From positions 868,001-932,000 of the forward strand of contig CANLQE010000001.1 in the NCBI GenBank assembly GCA_947493215.1: a DNA stretch of 64,000 nucleotides. Reading direction: 5' to 3'. Positions 1-9,124 of the stretch are shown in pieces; positions within the stretch are counted from its first letter, which is position 1, and each line of letters starts with the position of its first letter. Source of the stretch: an uncultured Sphingomonadaceae bacterium (lineage in GTDB: Bacteria > Pseudomonadota > Alphaproteobacteria > Sphingomonadales > Sphingomonadaceae). The notes beneath the pieces are model-generated. The model was not told the origin of the DNA. It saw nothing but the letters and a program-made list of their open reading frames with translations, and did not search any database. The translations under genes were made by a program, and so were the position numbers.

Positions 1-1048
1 TCTCTTTTTCTTCGAGCGCCTTGTAAATTTGCTCTGCAATCCGGCCGCTCGCAGCAATGCCAGGGCCTGCTTTACCGCTTACGATTTCCCCGGCCACGGT
101 GATCACACCAATAGCGTCACCGTTCGTACTGGCGGGATTGGCGGCGACGAAATCATCATAACCGATGCTTTTGAAACTGTCCGGTGACGGGGTCGTATCC
201 TCGCCTACCTTTCTTGCGACAAAGCGGCCAAAGGCAACCCGATCGCCAATTTTATCAACCAGCTTTTGCTCGGTCGCGATCTTGGCATAATCGCCGCCTG
301 CAGTTTGGATGAAACTAGCCGGATCATCGGCATAAGGTTTAACAATCGCCTGTGGCCGCGCCTTTTTGACTTCGGTCAGCCAGCTGTCCCAGAGCACAGA
401 ATAGAGCGCTGCTGATGCTTCTTTGGATTCGGGCGATTGATCTGCGCGCATGTAGGGCTCGACGGCGCTTTTGTATGTTCCGACGCGATAAATATGCGCG
501 GTGATGCCAAGCTCGTCGATCAAGTTCTTGTAGTAAAGTCTGTTACCACCGGGCCCGGCAAAAACGATACCGCCCATCGGGTCCATCCAGATTTCATCGG
601 CATAGGCGGCCAGTTGATAGCTGTCGTCGCTATAGAAATTGGCAAATGCGTATATTGGCTTGTCGGTCTTTTTTACGCGGTCCAGCGCATCACCGACAGC
701 ATTGAGGCTGGTTTGACCGCCGCCCAGGAAGGTGCTGAGATCAAGGACGACGGCTTTTACCCGATCATCTTCGGCGGCAGCGTCAATGGCGCGGACCACG
801 TCGCGCAGCCGATATTCGCGCATGACATCTTCGCTCGCGGTAAAAAACGCGGTGATATCTTGCTGCGCCGGTTCTTCGACAATCGCGCCGTTAAAGTTCA
901 GAAACAGCGCGCCGTCGCTTATTGCCGCAACATTGGGACGAGCGGATAAAGCGGCATAAAGGGCGGCAAAAAATAGCAACATGGCGATCAGCACAAGGCC
1001 GTCTTTAATCGCTACCAGAAATTTCCAAGCTCCGCGGGCAAATTGCAT
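1..1048 (-). CDS. sppA: Signal peptide peptidase SppA (67K type), truncated by window edge
   Basis: Manual reverse translation gives MQFARGAWKFLVAIKDGLVLIAMLLFFAALYAALSARPNVAAISDGALFLNFNGAIVEEP...YSDDSYQLAAYADEIWMDPMGGIVFAGPGGNRLYYKNLIDELGI, typical SppA; runs off the left edge. ATG at 1057 is possible, but 1048 has better SD spacing. Confidence 0.88.
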   Translation of the reverse strand, partial: MQFARGAWKFLVAIKDGLVLIAMLLFFAALYAALSARPNVAAISDGALFLNFNGAIVEEPAQQDITAFFTASEDVMREYRLRDVVRAIDAAAEDDRVKAVVLDLSTFLGGGQTSLNAVGDALDRVKKTDKPIYAFANFYSDDSYQLAAYADEIWMDPMGGIVFAGPGGNRLYYKNLIDELGITAHIYRVGTYKSAVEPYMRADQSPESKEASAALYSVLWDSWLTEVKKARPQAIVKPYADDPASFIQTAGGDYAKIATEQKLVDKIGDRVAFGRFVARKVGEDTTPSPDSFKSIGYDDFVAANPASTNGDAIGVITVAGEIVSGKAGPGIAASGRIAEQIYKALEEKE

Positions 1049-1062
1049 TGTCGTCATTCTCC

Positions 1063-1098
1063 AAAAAAGGCGGCGTATCATCGCTGACCGCCGCCTTT
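1063..1098 (-). terminator. Rho-independent terminator after nrsF
   Basis: Minus strand AAAGGCGGC-N15-GCCGCCTTTTTT, perfect 9-bp stem followed by a T run. Confidence 0.75.
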
Positions 1099-1121
1099 AA
1101 TATGGTTATGATGGCCGGAAA

Positions 1122-1763
1122 TTACCAGCGGATAAGATGTGGTACGACAATCCGGCCGACAACGGCGCTGACCAATACCGGCAGAGTGAACCACAATCCG
1201 ATATAGTAAATGTCGTTAAACGGGCAGAAGATGTTGTAAGCGGCCGCACCCAAAGCACCGGATGCGATGCCGACGAGCCAGCCCGCGCGTTCCGGAGAGG
1301 TCGGCGCGCCTTGCCGCAGCCATGTGGTCAGGCCGCTGCCAATGACGAGCGCTGACATCATGCTAACGGTTAGGCAGCGCAGGCCTTCGGAGGGGCGCAA
1401 AGCTTCTACCGGGGGCATATTGATGGCACTCATGATCGCAGCTGTTAGCGGGAACAGGGATGCTGTGACCAGCGCCCAAATCCATCCGCGGTTGAGATTG
1501 CCAACACCGGGCCGAGCCATATTGGCGGCAGCCAAAGCCGTTGCAACGCCGAGCATCAACAACACGCCGCTGCGCAAAAAGAACATCTGATGTGCCATGC
1601 CCATCGCCAGATCCCCACGCACGCCCAGAAAGAAGGCCACGCTGGAAGAGACGGCGAGCATCAGGATCGCCGTGACCGCCATACCGCCAGAAGGCTTCAG
1701 GGTTTGGACCGGGGCGAGATCTTCGACCAGATCATCAATCAGGCTGTTTGCAACATTACTCAT
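1122..1763 (-). CDS. nrsF: DUF1109 / NrsF family anti-sigma membrane protein
   Basis: Six-TM-like protein (MSNVANSLIDDLVEDLAPVQ...) directly downstream of an ECF sigma gene with a 1-nt gap; DUF1109 style. Confidence 0.82.
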   Translation of the reverse strand: MSNVANSLIDDLVEDLAPVQTLKPSGGMAVTAILMLAVSSSVAFFLGVRGDLAMGMAHQMFFLRSGVLLMLGVATALAAANMARPGVGNLNRGWIWALVTASLFPLTAAIMSAINMPPVEALRPSEGLRCLTVSMMSALVIGSGLTTWLRQGAPTSPERAGWLVGIASGALGAAAYNIFCPFNDIYYIGLWFTLPVLVSAVVGRIVVPHLIRW

Positions 1764-1764
1764 T

Positions 1765-2289
1765 CTATTCACTCTCAATAAGGGCGCTCATTTTTTTGAG
1801 CCCCCGATGGATATTAACTTTCACCAGTGATTCCGACTGGCCGGTTTTTGCCGCGGCTTCGGCAATGCTTAGCCCTTCTATTTTTACCATGGCGATAACA
1901 CCGGCCTGCTTTTCCGGGATCATCCCCAGCAGGCGTTCCAAACTCACCTTGGCGGTCACGTCCTCGTCTTGCGGATCAGCGACTAGTTCTTCGTTCAACT
2001 CGCCATGTTCGTGGCGATAGATTTTGCGCAGACCATCAATCCAGCGATAGCGACCGATGGCTGCCAGCCAAGGCAGAAACGCCTTGGTCGGATCATAGCT
2101 GGCACGTTTGCGGTGCAGCGAGATCAGCGTTTCCTGCACCAGATCATCGACTTCGGCCGGATTGATCTTGCGCGCATAATAACGCCGCAGCCATTTTTCG
2201 CACTCGGTCAACAAGCTGGTATAGCATTGCTTGTCACCGCCTTGCGCCTTGACCATTAAATGGCGCAATGTTTCCTCGTTGGCGATCAT
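1765..2289 (-). CDS. sigF: RNA polymerase ECF sigma factor, SigF-like
   Basis: Sigma-70 region 2 (DLVQETLISLHRKRASYDPTKAFLPWLAAIGRYRWID) and region 4 (SIAEAAAKTGQSESLVKVNIHRGLKKM). Confidence 0.85.
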   Translation of the reverse strand: MIANEETLRHLMVKAQGGDKQCYTSLLTECEKWLRRYYARKINPAEVDDLVQETLISLHRKRASYDPTKAFLPWLAAIGRYRWIDGLRKIYRHEHGELNEELVADPQDEDVTAKVSLERLLGMIPEKQAGVIAMVKIEGLSIAEAAAKTGQSESLVKVNIHRGLKKMSALIESE

Positions 2290-2312
2290 CGCTATTCTCT
2301 CCGTTTACCAGC

Positions 2313-2753
2313 TTAGCCCAGTTTCCCGCCGATCAATTTGTCGAGGGAGAACAGACCGCCGCCACGGGTAATCAGGACCGCTGCTAGCGCTACCCAGATA
2401 ATATGTACTGACCACCATGCTTCGGGGTAGACGAAAAACTGAATGACCAGGGTCATAACCAGCAGTCCAGCTGCGCCAAACCGGGTTGCGAGGCCCAATA
2501 CCAGCAGGATCGGGAAAAAATGTTCGGCATAGGTTGCGATCAATCCGGTAATTTCGGGAAAGGGCATGCCATATTCGTCGCGGAACAGATCGACCGTGAT
2601 GTCTTTCATGGTCAGGAAGCTGCCATCTTCGACCTTTGTGCGCGCTGAGCGCCAGAAAATCCCAGCGAGTGCTACGCGGGCGAAAAGTAGGGCTATAGCT
2701 TCAGGAAAAGCGCCGCTTACCATGTTAATTGCTTTTTTAATCAGACTCATCAT
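2313..2753 (-). CDS. DoxX family membrane protein
   Basis: DoxX-like: LLFARVALAGIFWRSARTKVEDG...GLIATYAEHFFPILLVLGLATRFGAAGLLVMTLVIQFFVYP. Confidence 0.85.
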   Translation of the reverse strand: MMSLIKKAINMVSGAFPEAIALLFARVALAGIFWRSARTKVEDGSFLTMKDITVDLFRDEYGMPFPEITGLIATYAEHFFPILLVLGLATRFGAAGLLVMTLVIQFFVYPEAWWSVHIIWVALAAVLITRGGGLFSLDKLIGGKLG

Positions 2754-2759
2754 TTTCGG

Positions 2760-3500
2760 TCACCCCGTTATTTTTATCATTACGCCGCTTTGGATCAGCT
2801 TGATTAAGCGCTCCATTGCAGTGTCTTCACCACCCAGTTCGATGGCAGCTGCCAAAAGGTTACCCATTGTTGAAACATTTGCAATTTTTTCCGCAATATC
2901 ATGCTCTACTTGTGTGAGCGGGTGGAACAACACCGCGGCTTCTGGGCGCGCAACCATCAACGCATCCGGCGTTTCATCACCTAATTCGGACAACTCAGGC
3001 GAAAGCACGCCTGTCAGGTTGATTAGCCGCATTGCCGGATGGGCAGTGATAGCGAGGCCCAGCAAACCTTCTTCATCCAGTGTCGCAATATCGTTAAGGG
3101 CAAGCGGCGTGGCCTCTGCGCTATGATAGCTTTTAATCCACGCCCATTCGATGCGAGCCAGATCGACTTCGGTCTCCCCGCTGCCGCGTTTGGTCAGAAA
3201 ATCGGCGAAGTCCGCTGCGATACTATTCATGTCGCACATCAGGATATGGTCTTGCTCGATATAGTCGCGGGAAATGGCATGAAAGGCTTCATGCCCCATA
3301 TGTTCGCGCAATTTGGGATAGGCGTTTTCCAGCGCCACGAGCCGCGCATGGGATACGGTGTTGGCATGGGCTTTGAGGCCCAAAAGCGCGCGATCGGCGT
3401 CTTCCGCAAAAAGCTCATCGGGAAAATGGGCTGGGCCTTTTTGCAGGCAGGCGATAAAGCGCGATTGGCCGTCAGCTAGCGAGGGCATGTTGATCCTCAT
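2760..3500 (-). CDS. bufC: BufC / HvfC-like DUF2063 protein (putative MNIO partner)
   Basis: N-terminal DUF2063-like region (ENAYPKLREHMGHEAFHAISRDYIEQ); overlaps the 3' end of bufB. Confidence 0.82.
   Translation of the reverse strand: MRINMPSLADGQSRFIACLQKGPAHFPDELFAEDADRALLGLKAHANTVSHARLVALENAYPKLREHMGHEAFHAISRDYIEQDHILMCDMNSIAADFADFLTKRGSGETEVDLARIEWAWIKSYHSAEATPLALNDIATLDEEGLLGLAITAHPAMRLINLTGVLSPELSELGDETPDALMVARPEAAVLFHPLTQVEHDIAEKIANVSTMGNLLAAAIELGGEDTAMERLIKLIQSGVMIKITG
2838..2863 (-). promoter_or_regulatory. Candidate internal SigF-type promoter (GTAACC-N16-CGAA)
   Basis: Plus strand TTCG(2838-2841)-N16-GGTTAC(2858-2863); on minus strand reads GTAACC-N16-CGAA, 85-110 nt upstream of the doxX start. 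Confidence 0.45.
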
Positions 3501-4401
3501 TTAAAACATGGCTGCCGAGCACCGTTTCAACTTTGGCGACCTCGGCCATAAGCACATCATATGCGGGAATATCGGTGTCCCATTCGATCAACGTGGGTTT
3601 GGGTCCAGCGCGTTTGATAAAGCGCTCATAAAGCCGCCAGGTCACATCACTGACAATCGAGCCATGGTCGTCGATTAGCAACGCGCCGCTCTCATGGTTT
3701 TCCCGGGCATGGCCGGCCAGATGCATTTCGCCGACAATATCCGGGTCAATTGCTTCGATATAGGCTTCCATATCCAGTCCGACATTGGTGGCGGTAACCT
3801 CGACATTGTTGATATCAAACAACAGCCCGCAGCCGGATTGTTTGCAGAGCGCGGAAATGAAATCGGTCTCGCTCATTTCATCGTCACGGAAGCTGAGATA
3901 GCGCGATGGGTTTTCGATCAGCATGGGGCGTTTCAGCCGGTCCTGCACTTTGCCAATTTGCGTCGAGAAATGATCCAGCGCTTCCCCGGTATAAGGGATG
4001 GGGAGTAGATCGGGATAGCGATCATGGGCATTGCCGCTCCAGCTTAAATGGTCAGAAACCATAGCTGGCTGGTAGCGTTCACAGAGATCTGCGATTTTCT
4101 CGAGATCATATTGATTCAAGCCTTCGGCCGAACCAAGCGACAATCCGACGCTGTGAAAGCTCAGGGGATAGTCTCCGGCGATGGCGGTCAACCAACGATG
4201 TAGTGGACCGCCATCACCGAAGTAATTCTGTGGATGCACCTCTACCCATCCGGGATTCTTTGATCCGTCTTCTTCAGACAATACATCATTATAATGTACT
4301 GACTTCAGACCTATGCCACCTGATGGAGGGAGGGAGTGAGACATAGGCGTGTTCATGACGGACAGACCAAAATTTGAGGTTTGAGTATTAGTAACATCCA
4401 C
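3472..4401 (-). CDS. bufB: MNIO (DUF692) multinuclear iron oxidase, bufferin-modifying enzyme BufB
   Basis: DUF692 motifs: GWVEVHPQNYFGDGG, SFHSVGLSLGS, VSDHLSW, LIENPSRYLSF, LLFDINNVEVTATNVG, GEMHLAGH, LIEWDTDIP. Start could be 4356 (MNTPMSHSLPPSGGIGLK). Confidence 0.9.
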   Translation of the reverse strand: MDVTNTQTSNFGLSVMNTPMSHSLPPSGGIGLKSVHYNDVLSEEDGSKNPGWVEVHPQNYFGDGGPLHRWLTAIAGDYPLSFHSVGLSLGSAEGLNQYDLEKIADLCERYQPAMVSDHLSWSGNAHDRYPDLLPIPYTGEALDHFSTQIGKVQDRLKRPMLIENPSRYLSFRDDEMSETDFISALCKQSGCGLLFDINNVEVTATNVGLDMEAYIEAIDPDIVGEMHLAGHARENHESGALLIDDHGSIVSDVTWRLYERFIKRAGPKPTLIEWDTDIPAYDVLMAEVAKVETVLGSHVLNEDQHALAS

Positions 4402-4416
4402 AAAACTTAGCGTAAA

Positions 4417-4448
4417 ATCACGTTTTGCGCCAGAGGCTTGAACGTGAT
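4417..4448 (-). repeat. Intercistronic inverted repeat between bufA1 and bufB
   Basis: ATCACGTT-N16-AACGTGAT, perfect 8-bp arms; on the minus strand followed by TTTTACG. Confidence 0.6.
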
Positions 4449-4458
4449 GAAAGGTCGT

Positions 4459-4755
4459 TTAGCCCTTGCGCGGAACTGGCTTTGTATTGCCTTTTTTCGC
4501 GGTCAGTGAACCACCGGCTTTAACGCAAGCGCCTTTGGCCGTGTATTTCCAGGCATTGCCCTGATAATCTGCGGTAGATGTACCGGCACAGCTTGTACCT
4601 GGGCCTGCGGCGCAATCATTCTTGCCTTTCAGCGCGATGCCGAAACATTTTTCCTTGGCACCAGCGGCAACGGCCGTGGTTGGTGAAATTGCGATGGTTG
4701 CAGCGGCAGCGAGCGCAGCGGCAGCGGCGGTTGCTTTGATGATGGAGTTAGACAT
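4459..4755 (-). CDS. bufA1: Bufferin-type precursor BufA1 (DUF2282)
   Basis: 98-aa protein with Ala-rich signal-like N-terminus and four Cys in DUF2282 spacing: [50 protein letters not shown]; next to a MNIO gene. Confidence 0.87.
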   Translation of the reverse strand: MSNSIIKATAAAAALAAAATIAISPTTAVAAGAKEKCFGIALKGKNDCAAGPGTSCAGTSTADYQGNAWKYTAKGACVKAGGSLTAKKGNTKPVPRKG

Positions 4756-4818
4756 TTGGATTTCCTCTCTTGGGAGTTGGGAATGACAATGAACATGTTT
4801 GGCACGTTCAAGATGAGT

Positions 4819-4844
4819 TTCGCTGCGGCTGGCCGGTTGGTTAC
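4819..4844 (-). promoter_or_regulatory. Candidate SigF-type promoter of the buf operon (GTAACC-N16-CGAA)
   Basis: Plus strand TTCG(4819-4822)-N16-GGTTAC(4839-4844); minus strand GTAACC-aaccggccagccgcag-CGAA, 64-89 nt upstream of bufA1. Confidence 0.72.
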
Positions 4845-4985
4845 AATTCTTTTTCGAATATGATAAAAAAGTGGCGCGCCACTTTTCAGAAATGGCGTTT
4901 TTCTGGTCGATACAGCGCGAAAAAAAATCCCAAAAATTTTCTGCAAAGCCTTGACGCTGAGCGCAGATCGCCCATATGGGCTGCG

Positions 4986-5012
4986 TTAGCACTCGACTCG
5001 TAGGAGTGCTAA
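4986..5012 (+). promoter_or_regulatory. CIRCE element (HrcA operator) upstream of groESL
   Basis: Perfect TTAGCACTC-gactcgtag-GAGTGCTAA. Confidence 0.96.
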
Positions 5013-5096
5013 TCCTCCATTGAATATATTCTTGATGGCTGAAGCTAAAGGAGCGCAGCCCGCAGGAAAGATAATTTGGACAAGAAAGGGAAACAT

Positions 5097-5387
5097 ATGA
5101 AATTTCGTCCACTACATGATCGTGTACTGGTTCGCCGCATAGAGGCGGATGCGAAAACCGCTGGCGGCATTATCATTCCAGATAGCGCGCAGGAAAAGCC
5201 ATCCGAAGGTAAAGTTGTTGCTGTTGGCGGCGGCTTGAAAGACGACAATGGCAAAACCACTGCTCTCGACGTCAAAAAAGGCGACAGCATCCTGTTCGGC
5301 AAATGGTCCGGCACGGAAGTCACCGTTGAAGGCGAAGACCTGATCATCATGAAAGAAAGCGATATTCTCGGCATTATCGAGAAGTAA
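5097..5387 (+). CDS. groES: Co-chaperonin GroES
   Basis: [44 protein letters not shown]. Confidence 0.98.
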   Translation: MKFRPLHDRVLVRRIEADAKTAGGIIIPDSAQEKPSEGKVVAVGGGLKDDNGKTTALDVKKGDSILFGKWSGTEVTVEGEDLIIMKESDILGIIEK

Positions 5388-5422
5388 TTCCGCTTTTTCA
5401 TATACTCATTTAATTCTCATAA

Positions 5423-7096
<1,674 letters not shown>

Positions 7097-7130
7097 ACCC
7101 AAACGCTCAGCTTACGCTGAATCAAATAAG

Positions 7131-7161
7131 AGGGGCTGGAAGGAAACTTCCGGCCCCTTTT
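7131..7161 (+). terminator. Rho-independent terminator after groEL
   Basis: AGGGGCtGGAAG-gaaa-CTTCCgGCCCCTTTT. Confidence 0.85.
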
Positions 7162-7261
7162 CTGATTTAGGGAATCTATCAACTTATCCCTGATGTTTTC
7201 AAACATCGCGGACTGTGCCATGCAGTTGCCAATGTAACTTCTTGCACAGGGATCAGACCGC

Positions 7262-9118
7262 ATGACCAAGTTTCTCAAACTCCTATTGGCTTCCACCACA
7301 ATGGCAGGGCTGGCGGTTGCCGCTTCCCCGGTTCATGCGCAAAATGCTGCACCGGCAGTCGCGGATGCGATGGAAACAGAGACGGATCGCCTCAATATCT
7401 GGTTCGATAACAAATTTGAAGAACAGCTGGCTTTCAGTCCGATCCGCCAGACTCTGTTGGGCCGCAGAACTGCTTATGATCAGATTGACGATTATTCGAT
7501 TGAAGCCGCGGACCGCCAGCTGGCTTGGATGCGCGTAGCGACAGCCGAGATGAAGCGTGACTTTGATTATGACAAGCTAACGCCGGAAGCGAAAATATCC
7601 TGGGACATGTGGTTGTTCCGGCTGGAGCAGGCGGAAGCGGGTGTGCCGTTTCGGCAAAATGGCTATGTGCTGCATCAATTTAACGGTCAGCAATCCTTTT
7701 TCCCGACCTTTCTGATCAACCAGCACCGTGTGGCTAGCGAGTCCGATATGGTCGCCTTTATCGAACGACTCAAAGGCAGTGCGCGAGCGCTGGACCAGCT
7801 ACTCACGCGCGCGCAAAGCAATGCCGAGGCTGGAACACGGCCGCCACGCTTTGCCTATGAAGGGGTGATCGAGCAGTCTGGGAAAATCACAACCGGCGCG
7901 CCTTTTGATACTGGTGAACCGTCGGCCTTGTGGGAGGCGACCGCGAATAAATTGGCGTCTTTGGTAAAAGCGGGCACGATTACGCAAAGCCGCTCGGATG
8001 AATTGAAAGAGCAGGCGCGGTTGGCGCTTACCGGATCGTTGAAGCCAGCCTATGAGCGGATCATCACCTGGTTCAAACAGGATCTGCCAAACACGAAGGA
8101 GGCACCCTTTGGCGTGTCGGAACTTCCCAATGGCGAAGCCTTTTATAATTACCGCCTCGCCAATCAGACCACCACGAACCTGACGGCGGAAGAAATTCAC
8201 ACTATCGGCCTTGCCGAAGTCGCCCGCATCCGCACCGAGATGGAAGCAATTAAGGACAAGGTGGATTTCAAGGGCGATTTGCAATCCTTCTTTACCTTCC
8301 TGCGCGAAGATGATCAGTTCTATTTTTCAGAGGATGACAAGGGCGCGCAGGATTATATCGATACTGCTGAAAAGCATTTGGCGGTCATCAAAAAACGGCT
8401 GCCAGAGTTTTTCGGAACTCTGCCGAAAGCCGATTTAGTGGTGAAGCGCGTCGAGCCTTTTCGCGAACAAGACGGCGCGGCACAGCATTATCGCTCTGGT
8501 ACACCAGATGGATCGCGCCCCGGCACCTATTATGCGCATTTGTCTGACATGCGCGCCATGCCCATCCATAGTCTGGAAGTAATTGCCTATCATGAAGGCA
8601 ATCCCGGCCATCATATGCAAAGCTCGATCGCGCAGGAACTGACAGGCATTCCAAAATTCCGCGCACAAGGTGGTTATATACCGGCCTTTGGCGAAGGATG
8701 GGCGCTCTATTCAGAACTTCTGTCGAAAGAAATGGGAGCCTATGAAGATCCCTATTCCGACTTTGGCCGGCTCACGACGGAAATATGGCGCGCGATCCGG
8801 CTGGTCGTTGATACCGGACTGCACACCAAGGGCTGGAGCGAAGAAAAGGCCGTGGCATATTTCCTCGCCAATTCACCGATCCCGGAAACAGCAGTGCGCA
8901 GCGAAGTGCGGCGCTATCTGGTGATGCCAGGCCAGGCAACCAGCTATAAAATCGGCATGCTGAAAATTCAGGAACTGCGCGCCAAGGCGGAAAAAGAATT
9001 GGGCAATGATTTTGACATAAGAGGTTTCCATGACACGGTGCTCGGCGGCGGATCAGTGCCTTTGAGCATATTGGAGACCATGGTTGATCAGTGGATAGCC
9101 ACAACCAGAAAGTCATAG
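7262..9118 (+). CDS. DUF885 family secreted protein (putative metallopeptidase)
   Basis: Signal peptide; VIAYHEGNPGHHMQSSIAQE and AFGEGWALYSELLSKEMG are DUF885 signatures. Confidence 0.87.
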   Translation: MTKFLKLLLASTTMAGLAVAASPVHAQNAAPAVADAMETETDRLNIWFDNKFEEQLAFSPIRQTLLGRRTAYDQIDDYSIEAADRQLAWMRVATAEMKRDFDYDKLTPEAKISWDMWLFRLEQAEAGVPFRQNGYVLHQFNGQQSFFPTFLINQHRVASESDMVAFIERLKGSARALDQLLTRAQSNAEAGTRPPRFAYEGVIEQSGKITTGAPFDTGEPSALWEATANKLASLVKAGTITQSRSDELKEQARLALTGSLKPAYERIITWFKQDLPNTKEAPFGVSELPNGEAFYNYRLANQTTTNLTAEEIHTIGLAEVARIRTEMEAIKDKVDFKGDLQSFFTFLREDDQFYFSEDDKGAQDYIDTAEKHLAVIKKRLPEFFGTLPKADLVVKRVEPFREQDGAAQHYRSGTPDGSRPGTYYAHLSDMRAMPIHSLEVIAYHEGNPGHHMQSSIAQELTGIPKFRAQGGYIPAFGEGWALYSELLSKEMGAYEDPYSDFGRLTTEIWRAIRLVVDTGLHTKGWSEEKAVAYFLANSPIPETAVRSEVRRYLVMPGQATSYKIGMLKIQELRAKAEKELGNDFDIRGFHDTVLGGGSVPLSILETMVDQWIATTRKS

Positions 9119-9124
9119 CCGGCC

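Noticed and set aside
4756-5112. Long N-terminal extension of the bufA1 ORF (217-aa version)
   Set aside because: Would run through the SigF-type promoter and CIRCE; the signal peptide starts at Met 4755.
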